Assembly (NCBI GenBank): GCA_009691915.1
Contig: SIAD01000018.1
Coordinates: 1 to 38,294 of the forward strand
DNA: 38,294 nt
From: Phycisphaerales bacterium
GTDB lineage: Bacteria > Planctomycetota > Phycisphaerae > Phycisphaerales > SM1A02
Direction: 5' to 3'
Every line of letters starts with the position of its first letter. Position 1 is the first letter of the stretch. The notes beneath the pieces are model-generated. The model made no database searches and had not been told where the DNA came from. It was given only the letters and a program-made list of their open reading frames with translations. Of the stretch, positions 8,990 through 17,244 are shown piece after piece. Both the position numbers and the translations under genes were made by a program.

Positions 8990-9498
8990 ACTCCCTCGTG
9001 GGCCGCTTCGAGCGCGCGGAGCTTCTTACGGTTGACCAGTCGGTCGATCGCCGACATCCGGTCAATGATCAGGATCCCATCGAGATGATCCATCTCGTGC
9101 TGCCAGCAGCGCGCATGCCAGTCATCGGCCTCGAGTCGGAATGTGAGCCCGGTGAGGTCCTGCGCCTCAATCACGACATGCTTCTGCCTTCGCACCTGAC
9201 CGCGGATCGCAGGAAGGCTCAAGCATCCCTCTTCCTCACCCTCGAGCGCTCCGTCCACGGCGATAAACCTCGGGTTCACATAGACAATCGGGAGATCCCC
9301 CTCAGCCATTCCCTGTGTCACGAAGAGGCGCACTGACTCCCCGACCTGCGGCGCCGCGAGGCCGAAACCCCGCTCAAGGGCCATGATCGAGATCATCTCG
9401 TAGGCGAGTTCCTGGAGCCTTGAATCGACCCGCGCAACCGGCTCCGCCTTGCGGCGCAGGATAGGATCGGGATGAAGGACCAATGCGCGGGGAGCCAC
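8986..9498 (-). CDS. def: Peptide deformylase
   Basis: 170 residues. It removes the N-formyl group from nascent proteins. All three family motifs are present: GFGLAAPQVG, EGCLSLP (metal-binding Cys) and QHEMDHLDG (HExxH metal ligands). Start GTG 9498. An AGGA lies 5 nt upstream, but it is part of a GCTAGGAT box that could equally be a -10 element, so either ribosome binding or a leaderless start is possible. First gene of the run continuing into fmt with a 4-nt overlap, divergent from the TPR gene 79 bp away. Confidence 0.96.
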   Translation of the reverse strand: MAPRALVLHPDPILRRKAEPVARVDSRLQELAYEMISIMALERGFGLAAPQVGESVRLFVTQGMAEGDLPIVYVNPRFIAVDGALEGEEEGCLSLPAIRGQVRRQKHVVIEAQDLTGLTFRLEADDWHARCWQHEMDHLDGILIIDRMSAIDRLVNRKKLRALEAAHEGV

Positions 9499-9504
9499 GA
9501 GAGA

Positions 9505-9512
9505 ATCCTAGC
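9505..9512 (-). promoter_or_regulatory. Possible -10 box (GCTAGGAT) before def
   Basis: GCTAGGAT on the minus strand, ending 6 nt before the def GTG. It fits the GCTANNNT box seen before other genes here. Its AGGA could alternatively be a Shine-Dalgarno. No matching -35 was seen. Confidence 0.3.
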
Positions 9513-9577
9513 GGCACTCGTCGGCACTCTCGCAGATCCGCCACCGCATCGCCCTCCATGTATTCTCCCGCGCCCCC

Positions 9578-11044
9578 GTGATCCTCCCCTGGAAGAGAAG
9601 CGATTCATCGAAGGATTCTCCCTTCGTCCCCTCGCCTGACAAGGCGCGGCCGTTCCTCGAACGCGCCACGAAGGCGCGAGATCAGTCGTCGTACGAGGCC
9701 GCGCTCTTCTACTTCGCCAACGCGATGAAGTTCGATCCGCTCAGTGTCGTGCTGTACGACCAGATGTACGAGTGCGCGAAGGAGTTTCACGCGGCCGCAG
9801 GCAGGCCCGCCACCAGTGCCGACACGAGGCCACTTGACGGCCCTGGGTCGGTCGACAAGCTGGCCATCGCCGTGCTCCACTGGATGCGCGACGCCAACAA
9901 CCTCGAGCGGGCACTCGACATGCTGCAGGCGTCGGTCAATGCACAGCAGCTGGGCTTCGGCACCTGGGCCGCGCCGAAAGTCTTCAACCTGCTTTGCGTC
10001 GTCCATCGTGACAAGCCCAACAAGAAAGCACTCCTGAGGGCCAAGAGCCTGTTCATGGAGGTCGCAGCGTGGGAGGAGGCGAAGCTCTGCGTCGAAACCG
10101 CGCTCAAGCTCGACCCGTCCGACATGCAGCTTGACCGGGAGTTCAAGCAGATTCTTGCCAACCGCGCGATCGAAGCCGCCGGGTTTCACAAGGAAGGTGG
10201 CGCGACCGGAAATTTTCAGGGCAATGTCAAAGACCTCGCGGGGCAGCGCGCACTCTCCGAGACCGAGGCGATCACGGGAAGCGCTGGCACCGAAGATCGA
10301 AACCTCGCCCGCACGAAAGCTGACTACGACGCGAACTCCTCGATTCCTGAGAATGTCAACAAGTACTGCCTCGCCTTGCGGAGGATGGGGATGCCCGAGC
10401 ACGAGGCCACGGCGTACAGGGTCTATCTCAAGGGATACGAGGAACTCAAGGAGTACCGATTCCGGATGGCCGCCGGCGACATCAAGATGATGCGCGCCGC
10501 ACGCGAGCTGGCGAAGGTCGAGGATGCGGCGACTGCCGCGCCCGGCGACGCGACGGCGGCGGAAGCGCTGGTGCGGATCCGCCGCGCCGTGCTCGATCTC
10601 CAGGCCGCGGAGTACAAGGAGCGAAGCCAGAACTATCCGACCGACCGGACAATCAAGGCGGAACTAGGGCGCATCCTCTACGAACTCGGCCAGTACGAGG
10701 ACGCGATGGGATGCCTCCAACTGGCCAAGGAGGAGCCCAGGATGAAGGTCCCCGCCGCGCACATGCTCGGCCGCTGCTTCGCGGTCTCAGGTTGGCACGC
10801 CGAGGCGGTCGGCGAGTACAAGGAAGCGCTGGCGGCGATGGATATCACCCAGCAGGACCGTGAGCAGGATCTCAAGTACGACCTGATGCTTTCGCTCATC
10901 GAGATCGCCAAGGACGAGAAGAGCGCGCAGTACGCCCGCGATGCCGCCGAAATCTGCTCCACCATCCTTCGCAAGGACATCTCCTACCGGGACATCCGCC
11001 AGCGCCGCAAGGAGCTCGACGCCCTGGTCAAGGAACTCTCGTGA
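9578..11044 (+). CDS. TPR-repeat protein, function unknown
   Basis: 488 residues from GTG 9578, with TATTCT as a possible -10 box 11 nt upstream and no clear Shine-Dalgarno. No signal peptide, so probably cytoplasmic. Helical pairs of tetratricopeptide type are visible: around residues 25-60 (YEAALFYFANAMKFDPLSV), 165-185 (WEEAKLCVETALKLDPSD), 365-385 (GRILYELGQYEDAMGCLQLA) and 400-420 (GRCFAVSGWHAEAVGEYKEAL). The middle (about 195-260) lacks repeat signature. Its stop overlaps the kdsB start by 4 nt, so the two are translated together. That coupling does not reveal its role. TPR domains usually mediate protein-protein contact. Confidence 0.85.
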   Translation: MILPWKRSDSSKDSPFVPSPDKARPFLERATKARDQSSYEAALFYFANAMKFDPLSVVLYDQMYECAKEFHAAAGRPATSADTRPLDGPGSVDKLAIAVLHWMRDANNLERALDMLQASVNAQQLGFGTWAAPKVFNLLCVVHRDKPNKKALLRAKSLFMEVAAWEEAKLCVETALKLDPSDMQLDREFKQILANRAIEAAGFHKEGGATGNFQGNVKDLAGQRALSETEAITGSAGTEDRNLARTKADYDANSSIPENVNKYCLALRRMGMPEHEATAYRVYLKGYEELKEYRFRMAAGDIKMMRAARELAKVEDAATAAPGDATAAEALVRIRRAVLDLQAAEYKERSQNYPTDRTIKAELGRILYELGQYEDAMGCLQLAKEEPRMKVPAAHMLGRCFAVSGWHAEAVGEYKEALAAMDITQQDREQDLKYDLMLSLIEIAKDEKSAQYARDAAEICSTILRKDISYRDIRQRRKELDALVKELS

Positions 11045-11805
11045 CGGGCGCGGTGAGGCCGCGCATCGCTGCGGTCATCCCCGCGCGCTACCAATCAGTT
11101 CGCTTCCCGGGCAAGATGCTGGCGGCTGAGACCGGCAAGCCCCTCATCCAGTACGCGTGGGAGCGGGTTGGCCGATGCGCGCGCATTCACGAGACGGTCA
11201 TTGCCACTGATGACGAGCGCATCGCCACCGCCGCGCGTGCCTTCGGCGCACGGTGTGTGATGACCCGCGCCGACCATCCCAACGGGACGAGCCGCATCGC
11301 CGAGGCGGTCGCGAGCCTTCATTGCGATCTCGTTGTCAATGTCCAGGGGGATGAACCGGAGATCGAGCCGTCACTCATCGAGGCCGCACTCGACGCGCTG
11401 ATCGATGATCCAGACGCAGCGATGGCCACGGTGGTATCTCCATTCGCTGAGGGTGAAGACCCATCGAACCCCAATGTCGTCAAGTGCGTCCTCTCGTCGC
11501 ACGGCCGCGGTTTTCGAGCGATCTACTTCTCGCGCAGCCTGATTCCATTCGATCGCGATGCCCGAGGTCAACTCGCCCCGGCGCAGCCCTTGAAGCACAT
11601 CGGACTCTATGTCTATCGCCGCGAGTTTCTCGCGTCATTCGCGACGCTCACAGCCACAGCTCTTGAGCGCACCGAGCAACTTGAGCAGCTCCGTGTCCTC
11701 GAGCATGGGCACGCCATCGCGGTGGCGATTCGCACCGCCTCGACTCAGGGGATCGACACGCCCGAGCAGTACGCGGCCTTCGTCGCGCGCAGCGCGCGCT
11801 ACTGA
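11041..11805 (+). CDS. kdsB: 3-deoxy-manno-octulosonate cytidylyltransferase (CMP-KDO synthetase)
   Basis: 254 residues. It activates KDO with CTP for LPS core synthesis in the cytoplasm. Motifs: AVIPARYQSVRFPGKML (nucleotide binding), HPNGTSRIAEAV, LVVNVQGDEPEIEP with the metal-site Asp, KHIGLYVYRREFL, and ERTEQLEQLRVLEHGHAI near the C-terminus. Length matches the family. GTG start overlaps the upstream TPR stop (GTGA). The stop overlaps the 3' end of the convergent metallopeptidase gene by 7 nt. Its presence implies a KDO-containing lipopolysaccharide. Confidence 0.95.
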   Translation: MTGAVRPRIAAVIPARYQSVRFPGKMLAAETGKPLIQYAWERVGRCARIHETVIATDDERIATAARAFGARCVMTRADHPNGTSRIAEAVASLHCDLVVNVQGDEPEIEPSLIEAALDALIDDPDAAMATVVSPFAEGEDPSNPNVVKCVLSSHGRGFRAIYFSRSLIPFDRDARGQLAPAQPLKHIGLYVYRREFLASFATLTATALERTEQLEQLRVLEHGHAIAVAIRTASTQGIDTPEQYAAFVARSARY

Positions 11806-14402
11806 CGAATCTTGCCGAGCCAGCCTGAGGCCCGGTCGGAAAATCGTTCGCTGCCACCGTTCTTGACGATCGCTTCCAGCGGCTCGAGGGCTTCAGGAGC
11901 CTTGAGCGCGGCCAGTGCCTCCCCCGCCGCGTCGCGTGACCGGCCTTCAGAATCGTTCAGGTAACCAACGAGCACCGCGACGACACGCGGCTTCTCCGTC
12001 TTCGCGGCCTCGACGGCGACGAGTCTCCCCATTGCTTCAATGGCGACCGGTCGCAACCGGTCGGCGTGCCCGGGAGCCGCGAGTGCTTCGACCTTCGCAA
12101 GGAACTGGGTCAGCGCGAGCGACCCGCACGCCTCCACTGCCGCCGATCGAAGTCTCTCCTGCGGTGTCCTCTGCGCAAGCGCCGCATCGATCGCCGCAGC
12201 GACAGCCGGGTCATTGCCTATTGCCGCCCGGTCGGCCGGAGCGTCGACGGAACCCAGTCGAGCGATCCCCTTGATGGCCTCGACGCGCGGCGCGTAGCCA
12301 TGATCGTCCTGAACCACCCGTAGCAGCCGCGGCAGGGCCTCGGAAATCGGAGCGACCGCGACGGCCTGCACAAGCGTGTCGCGAAGACCTGGGGCACACA
12401 TCGCCGCCGCCTCCTTCGCGTTCTTCCCCAGGGTCGGTGTCACCAGCTCGTCGAACAGCGCCCGCGTGAGCGTTCGCGCATCGGGCGAACCGATCGAGGA
12501 AATCGCCTCGGCCGCCTCCACTCGTTCCCGCGTGCGCCGCGCCTTATCGCGCACAACCGATCCGAGCATCGCCAGCGCGACGGGAGAGTCTTTCGACGAG
12601 AGTGCCCGCATCGCCATCCGTCGGCTGGCTGAGGTCGGTCCGCGGAGCGCCTGCTCGGCCAGCAGTTCTTCTGGGATCTCGACTTCGAGCACCTTGAGGA
12701 CATCAAGCCAGGGATCGACCGCGATCATCGTCGGCGCTGACGCAAGTTCAATCTGCCGGACAGTCTCTTTCGCGTCGACGGAGATCATTTCGATCCTCTC
12801 GCCCTCAGCGCTACGCACCACGATGGGAATGTCGAACACAAACGGTGGCAACCCGGGTGCACGATCCCCCTGCGAAATCGTCAACGAAAGCATCCGAGTC
12901 GCTGCGTCGTACGAGGACACGACCTTCACCCGCGGACATCCTGGGGAGTAACACCACTGATCAAAGAATCCTTCCAGCGACCGATGACTGACCTCCTCGA
13001 GCGCGTGACGAAAGTCGTCGGTCTCAACCAGCTTCAAGGCGAAGCGATCGAAGTACAGGTCGACCCCTTTGAAAAACAGATCGTCGCCGAGCTTTCTGCG
13101 CAGCATGTGAAGAATCGATGACCCCTTTGGGTATGGATTCGCGTCGCGCCGAAATGTCTCTCCGGGGTGCGAGTAATTGTGCGAGCACATGGGGGCCGAT
13201 GGTCGAACAGGATCCTTGCCCATCATCCCCGTGTCGCCGCGCGCCACGGCGAACGCGCCGAGGATCGCATCCGAGTATGCGTCTTCTCCTTCGTGGCACT
13301 CCTCCCAGAGCGCGCTCCCGTAAGTCGCCCAGCCCTCGTTGAGCCAGATGTGCTCCCAGCTGCGGCAGGTCACCAGATCCCCCGTCCACTGGTGACAGAG
13401 TTCATGGGAGATGAGCCCGTCAATGTCAGACTCGAGGAGGGCTGTCTCGTCGAGCAGCGCTCCCGGGTGCATCGTGGTCGCGGATGTGTTCTCCATCCCG
13501 CCCGCACCGAAATTGCGAACGACCAGCTGGTCATACCGATCCCATGGGTAGTCCATTCCGAAGCGCCGTTCGAGACAGACGATCATCGCGTCGGTCCGGC
13601 CGTAGGTTGCGGCGACCATTCCCGCGTCCTGAGGCTGGGTCCACACCGCCATCGGCACGCCGCTCATGGGTGCCGAGAGTTCGGTCCGCTGAAAGGTTCC
13701 CGCGACCAGCGACACGAGGTACGGAACATGCGGTTGCTCCTGGATCCAATGCCAGACTTCCCGCGATGGACCGGCCATGTGGAACACGAGCCGCCCGTTC
13801 GAACTCACAGCGATCCCCTTCGGCACATCGACCATGAGTTCCGTGCTGACGCGGATGTTTGGAAAGTCATGCACCGGGAACCAATTGTGGTTCGACTGAG
13901 GCTGACCCTGCGAGTGGAGTTCCGCCCCCTGCGGTGCGCGGCCGTCGACCCCTGGGGTTGCCTTCGAGAAGGTCAGTCCGCCATCGGGATTGCGAAGGGA
14001 GTACTTGATGACGACCTGCACGGGTGTTCGAGGCGGGCTCCCCGCTCCAAAACCGCCATCTGGCGGCTGAATCTCCAGGATTTTGGTGTCGTGGCTCCAT
14101 ATGAGTTCCGTCAGTTTCGGAGCGACCTGAGTCACCGAACGGATCTCCATCTTCGCCCCGGCATCGAGTCGCAGGGAGTCGATCCGTGCGCCGTCGGGTA
14201 CGAATGTCCACTTCGCGGATGCGTCGAGGGCCGAGTCGTTGAGGTCTGGGACGACAATGTCCAGTCTCAGGTGCTTCCATTCGACCTGCGGATCAGGGGG
14301 GAAATGGTCGCTCGGACTCCCCTGCGGCAGCGCCAAGGCCTCCGTCGCGACACATCCCATCACCGCCACGATCGCCGTCACAATCAGGCCGCTTCTTCGC
14401 AT
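11799..14402 (-). CDS. Exported M1-family metallopeptidase with helical-repeat tail
   Basis: 867 residues from ATG 14402, chosen because it opens a signal peptide (MRRSGLIVTAIVAVMGC...). The open frame continues upstream into the pyrG region, which is not credible coding. The M1 aminopeptidase core is intact: GGMENTSATT (substrate-binding GxMEN), SHELCHQWTGD (HExxH zinc site), LNEGWATYGSALWEE (third zinc ligand Glu) and a later GSSILHML region. Residues from about 560 on contain repeated helical units (SSIGSPDARTL, KGIARLGSVDAP, EAMGRLVAVEA, EALAALKAPEALEPLEAI), like HEAT/armadillo repeats. It is probably periplasmic or lipid-anchored, since a Cys lies at the end of the hydrophobic core. Substrate unknown. 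Confidence 0.9.
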   Translation of the reverse strand: MRRSGLIVTAIVAVMGCVATEALALPQGSPSDHFPPDPQVEWKHLRLDIVVPDLNDSALDASAKWTFVPDGARIDSLRLDAGAKMEIRSVTQVAPKLTELIWSHDTKILEIQPPDGGFGAGSPPRTPVQVVIKYSLRNPDGGLTFSKATPGVDGRAPQGAELHSQGQPQSNHNWFPVHDFPNIRVSTELMVDVPKGIAVSSNGRLVFHMAGPSREVWHWIQEQPHVPYLVSLVAGTFQRTELSAPMSGVPMAVWTQPQDAGMVAATYGRTDAMIVCLERRFGMDYPWDRYDQLVVRNFGAGGMENTSATTMHPGALLDETALLESDIDGLISHELCHQWTGDLVTCRSWEHIWLNEGWATYGSALWEECHEGEDAYSDAILGAFAVARGDTGMMGKDPVRPSAPMCSHNYSHPGETFRRDANPYPKGSSILHMLRRKLGDDLFFKGVDLYFDRFALKLVETDDFRHALEEVSHRSLEGFFDQWCYSPGCPRVKVVSSYDAATRMLSLTISQGDRAPGLPPFVFDIPIVVRSAEGERIEMISVDAKETVRQIELASAPTMIAVDPWLDVLKVLEVEIPEELLAEQALRGPTSASRRMAMRALSSKDSPVALAMLGSVVRDKARRTRERVEAAEAISSIGSPDARTLTRALFDELVTPTLGKNAKEAAAMCAPGLRDTLVQAVAVAPISEALPRLLRVVQDDHGYAPRVEAIKGIARLGSVDAPADRAAIGNDPAVAAAIDAALAQRTPQERLRSAAVEACGSLALTQFLAKVEALAAPGHADRLRPVAIEAMGRLVAVEAAKTEKPRVVAVLVGYLNDSEGRSRDAAGEALAALKAPEALEPLEAIVKNGGSERFSDRASGWLGKIRQ

Positions 14403-14444
14403 GGGACACTTGTACCCGCACTTCCTCCCTGAGTACCATCGGGT

Positions 14445-16280
14445 ATGCCCCCTCTTGAGAGCGATCACGGACGCGGGTTCCTCTCGCAGTTTTCCGCGAG
14501 CGAAGATCTGGGGGAGCACTTTTCGCCTGTTCCGGAGGGATACCAACGCGGGCGGACGAAGTTCGTCGTCGTCGTCGGCACCGTGATGAGCGGTCTGGGC
14601 AAGGGGATCTTTTCCAGTTCTCTCGCCAAGCTGCTCAAGGACAAGGGACTCTCTGTGACCCCGGTAAAGCTTGAGGGGTATCTCAACATCGACTCGGGGA
14701 CGCTCAACCCCTATCGCCACGGCGAAGTGTTCGTGCTCGACGACGGCCTCGAGACAGACATGGATCTCGGGACCTATGAGCGTGTCCTCAATCAGAATCT
14801 TTCTCGGCGGAACTTCATGACGGCCGGCCAGATCTACACGGAGATTCTCGAGTGCGAGCGGCGAGGCGGGTACCTCGGCCGCGATGTCCAGATGATCCCC
14901 CATGTCACCGGCGCGGTGAAGATGAAGCTCCGACAGCTGGCGATGGGCGGGCCCAAGGGTCGGCAGATCGATGTTGTCTTCGTGGAAGTCGGCGGAACAG
15001 CAGGCGACTACGAGAACGGCTTCTATATCGAGGCGCTCAGAGAACTCGCGTTCGAAGAGGGAGACGACTCCGCCTGCTTCGTCGCGCTGACCTACATCAT
15101 CGAACCGGCAATCCTCGGAGAACAGAAGTCAAAGGCCGCGCAACTGGGCATGAAGCGTCTCATGGAGGCCGGCATCCAGCCTCACATCATCGCGTGCCGC
15201 GCCAAGAACGAGGTCACCGCCAAGGTCGCCCAGAAGATTTCCATGTTCTCGAATGTGCCGCTGAAGCGCGTCTTCTCGATGCACGACCGGGAGTCGATCT
15301 ATGTGATCCCCGACGCCATGCGCGCCGAAGGGCTCGACCGGGAGATCCTCTCCATCCTCAAGCTGCACGATCGGGTCGACACCGTCGCTGAGGACAAGGC
15401 CCGCGCGATATGGAGCGGGTTCTCAGCCCGCCTGGCGGCGCACCGCGATCACAAGATCACGCTGGGGATCTCAGGAAAATACGCGGCACTGCGCGATGCG
15501 TATGCCTCCATCGACAAGGCGGTCGAGCACTGCGGGATTGAACTGGGGGCCGAGGTCGCCGTCCGCTGGCTTGACTCAAGCGATGTCGATACCACAGCCC
15601 GCGCCCAGAACGCCCTTGACGGCGTCGACGCGCTCATTGTCCCTGGTGGATTCGGTGTGCGCGGCGTCGAAGGCAAGATCCACTGCGTCGAACTCGCGCG
15701 CACGAAACGAATTCCGTTCCTGGGGATCTGCCTCGGCTTCCAAGTCGCGGTGATCGAATACGCCCGCAATGTGCTCGGCTGGAAGGACGCGCACTCCACC
15801 GAGTTTGACCCCAAGTCCGCTCACGGGGTCATCAGCGAACTTCCCGACCAGAAGAAGCTCGAGGGAATCGTCGGCGGAACGATGCGGCTCGGCGCGCAGG
15901 ATGTGGCGATTACGCCTGGCTCGCTCGCTGCATTTCTCGTCGGCGGATCGAAGCTCGTACGCGAGCGATTCCGCCACCGATACGAAGTCGATCCTGCGTT
16001 TATCACGGCACTCGAGACAGCCGGGCTCGTGTTCAGCGGTCGCCACCCGGGACAGCCGATCATGCAGGTGTTGGAACTCCCCGTGAGCGCGCACCCGTAC
16101 TTCATCGGCGCGCAGTTCCATCCCGAACTGACCAGTCGTCCGCTCTCGCCGCAGCCACTCTTCATGGGGCTCGTGGCCGCAGCGATCGCGCAGAAGGAAC
16201 CCGCCTTCGCGCAGTCGACTCTCGGCAAGCGGTGGGTGCGCAGCAGCACGGCGGCATCGACCACCACCGCGAGCGCGTGA
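14445..16280 (+). CDS. pyrG: CTP synthase
   Basis: 611 residues, longer than the usual 535-550. It makes CTP from UTP with glutamine. Ligase domain: VVVVGTVMSGLGKGIFSSSL (P-loop), HGEVFVLDDGLETDMDLG with the Mg-binding Asp, and VEVGGTAGDYE with the Glu. The glutaminase domain has GVRGVEGK, the nucleophile Cys in LGICLGFQ, and the His/Glu pair in QFHPEL. An extra segment of about 38 residues precedes the P-loop domain, and KLEGYLNIDSGTLNP replaces the common KLDPYINVDPGTMSP. ATG 14445 has TACCAT 5 nt upstream and little Shine-Dalgarno. No better in-frame start was found. Divergent from the M1 peptidase gene with a 42-bp gap. Confidence 0.93.
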   Translation: MPPLESDHGRGFLSQFSASEDLGEHFSPVPEGYQRGRTKFVVVVGTVMSGLGKGIFSSSLAKLLKDKGLSVTPVKLEGYLNIDSGTLNPYRHGEVFVLDDGLETDMDLGTYERVLNQNLSRRNFMTAGQIYTEILECERRGGYLGRDVQMIPHVTGAVKMKLRQLAMGGPKGRQIDVVFVEVGGTAGDYENGFYIEALRELAFEEGDDSACFVALTYIIEPAILGEQKSKAAQLGMKRLMEAGIQPHIIACRAKNEVTAKVAQKISMFSNVPLKRVFSMHDRESIYVIPDAMRAEGLDREILSILKLHDRVDTVAEDKARAIWSGFSARLAAHRDHKITLGISGKYAALRDAYASIDKAVEHCGIELGAEVAVRWLDSSDVDTTARAQNALDGVDALIVPGGFGVRGVEGKIHCVELARTKRIPFLGICLGFQVAVIEYARNVLGWKDAHSTEFDPKSAHGVISELPDQKKLEGIVGGTMRLGAQDVAITPGSLAAFLVGGSKLVRERFRHRYEVDPAFITALETAGLVFSGRHPGQPIMQVLELPVSAHPYFIGAQFHPELTSRPLSPQPLFMGLVAAAIAQKEPAFAQSTLGKRWVRSSTAASTTTASA

Positions 16281-16287
16281 TCGCGTC

Positions 16288-16295
16288 GCTATACT
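16288..16295 (+). promoter_or_regulatory. -10 box (GCTATACT) of tRNA-Met
   Basis: GCTATACT lies 11 nt before the tRNA 5' end, which is right for a -10 element. The same octamer precedes tRNA-Ile on the other strand (33130-33137). No good -35 was seen. Confidence 0.55.
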
Positions 16296-16306
16296 TCTCG
16301 CCCCTC

Positions 16307-16380
16307 GGCGATGTAGCTCAGCTGGTTAGAGCGGAGAATTCATAATTCTTAGGTCGACGGTTCGAGTCCGTCCATCGCCA
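16307..16380 (+). tRNA. tRNA-Met (CAT), elongator type
   Basis: 74 nt. The acceptor GGCGATG pairs with CATCGCC. The D-arm is GCTCAGCTGGTTAGAGC. The anticodon arm is GAGAA-TTCATAA-TTCTT with anticodon CAT, and the T-arm is GACGG-TTCGAGT-CCGTC. The G1-C72 pair rules out initiator tRNA. CCA is not encoded. A tRNA-Ile2 with modified CAT is possible but the elongator form fits better. Confidence 0.93.
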
Positions 16381-16413
16381 CTGTGACGCGGCGCGGGTGA
16401 TCCAGCAAGAAAG

Positions 16414-16487
16414 CGCCCGATGCGCGACTTGAACGCGCGACCTCCAGTTTAGGAAACCGGTGCTCTATCCAACTGAGCTAATCGGGC
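16414..16487 (-). tRNA. tRNA-Arg (CCT)
   Basis: 74 nt on the minus strand. The acceptor GCCCGAT pairs with ATCGGGC. The D-arm is GCTCAGTTGGATAGAGC. The anticodon arm is CCAGT-type (CCGGT-TTCCTAA-ACTGG) with anticodon CCT, and the T-arm is GCGCG-TTCAAGT-CGCGC. The discriminator is G, with no encoded CCA. No TATACT-like promoter lies directly upstream, so it may be transcribed with the small membrane-protein gene that ends 46 nt upstream. Confidence 0.93.
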
Positions 16488-16499
16488 TGAGCTAATCGG
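16473..16499. repeat. 13-nt direct repeat copying part of the tRNA-Arg 5' end
   Basis: CTGAGCTAATCGG occurs at 16473-16485 and again at 16487-16499 (period 14). The first copy is the acceptor/D-stem 5' part of tRNA-Arg, and the second lies just outside the gene. Confidence 0.85.
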
Positions 16500-16533
16500 A
16501 CTGCGCACCACCTGAGCGGTTCTGCCGACGCGT

Positions 16534-16665
16534 TCAGGGCTTCTCGGTGTAGTCCGGGTACCGACCGCCGATCTTCCTGTCCGACTTCGCCTGAATGAAA
16601 TAGACGACGCACCACCCAGCGAGGAAGACGATCCAGAGGAGGTTCGACAGCAGCACAAGTTCCAT
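16534..16665 (-). CDS. 43-residue single-pass membrane protein
   Basis: The frame starts MELVLLSNLLWIVFLAGW, has one transmembrane segment (about residues 4-25), then a basic cytoplasmic-type tail (QAKSDRKIGGRYPDYTEK). Family not recognised. The start at 16665 is favoured because a GCTATGAT box ends 7 nt upstream. An ATG at 16677 would add four residues but overlaps that box. A coding assignment is plausible because the chain has a clean membrane segment and charged tail, but short GC-rich frames are risky. It lies upstream of tRNA-Arg on the same strand and divergent from trmL. Confidence 0.55.
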   Translation of the reverse strand: MELVLLSNLLWIVFLAGWCVVYFIQAKSDRKIGGRYPDYTEKP

Positions 16666-16672
16666 GCGAGCG

Positions 16673-16680
16673 ATCATAGC
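16673..16680 (-). promoter_or_regulatory. Possible -10 box (GCTATGAT)
   Basis: Minus-strand GCTATGAT ending 7 nt before the ATG of the 43-residue membrane protein. This implies a leaderless or near-leaderless message. Confidence 0.4.
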
Positions 16681-16718
16681 GGTGTGGGCGGGTACTTTGG
16701 GTTCATTCGTTGACCACC

Positions 16719-17240
16719 ATGCCCGCGCACGAACCGACCTTTCATCTCGCCCTCTGGCAGCCGCAGATCCCGAACAACACCGGCAACATCGGTCGCACGG
16801 CCATGGCCACGGGATGCCGCCTTCATGTGATCCACCCCATCGGATTCGACATGTCGGAGAAGGCCTGCCGCCGGGCGGGGATGGACTACTGGAAGGAAGT
16901 CGACTGCCACCAGCATGCCTCGTGGGAGCAGTACCTCTCCGAGGCGGCGCCGAGGCGGATCTGGTTGTTCTCAGCGCGCGCGACACGGACCGTCTGGCAG
17001 GCGCGCTTCGAGCGTGATGATCATCTTCTCTTCGGCCGCGAAGAGGATGGCATCGCCCCCGAGATCGAGGCGTGGGTGCGGCGCGAGCAGGGAGATGAAC
17101 GGGTGGTTGGACTACCGATGGTTGCGCATCCCGGTGCGCGAAGCCTCAATCTCGCAACGGCGGTTGCGTGCGCTGTTTACGAAGGCCTACGCCAGGTTGT
17201 CGACGCAACTGGCCGATTGCCGGCTGCGTATGATCGATAG
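16719..17240 (+). CDS. trmL: tRNA (cytidine/uridine-34 2'-O)-methyltransferase, TrmL-like (SPOUT)
   Basis: 173 residues from ATG 16719 (TTG 16710 in frame is an alternative). A SPOUT-fold methylase that 2'-O-methylates the wobble nucleotide of certain leucine tRNAs in the TrmL/YibK family. Family signatures: LALWQPQIPNNTGNIGRTA, LHVIHPIGFDM, DYWKEV, the SAM-knot LLFGREEDGIAPE, and LPMVAHPGARSLNLATAVA. Length is typical of the single-domain TrmL type. It lies beside two tRNA genes. Its 3' end contains a possible promoter box for the next gene. Confidence 0.9.
   Translation: MPAHEPTFHLALWQPQIPNNTGNIGRTAMATGCRLHVIHPIGFDMSEKACRRAGMDYWKEVDCHQHASWEQYLSEAAPRRIWLFSARATRTVWQARFERDDHLLFGREEDGIAPEIEAWVRREQGDERVVGLPMVAHPGARSLNLATAVACAVYEGLRQVVDATGRLPAAYDR
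17229..17234 (+). promoter_or_regulatory. Possible -10 box (TATGAT) inside the 3' end of trmL
   Basis: TATGAT ends 10 nt before ATG 17245 and overlaps the last codons of trmL. If used, transcription would begin only a few bases before the pseudopilin start. Confidence 0.35.
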
Positions 17241-17244
17241 CACC

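Noticed and set aside
13167-14432. 421-residue plus-strand frame opposite the M1 peptidase
   Set aside because: The minus strand carries all M1 motifs (HExxH, GxMEN). The plus frame has none and low-complexity composition.
14403-14903. Upstream extension of the M1 peptidase into pyrG
   Set aside because: It is the antisense of pyrG, and the signal peptide begins at 14402.
16414-16499. att site of an integrated element at tRNA-Arg
   Set aside because: The repeat copies the 5' and not the 3' end, and no integrase or second attachment copy is in the window.
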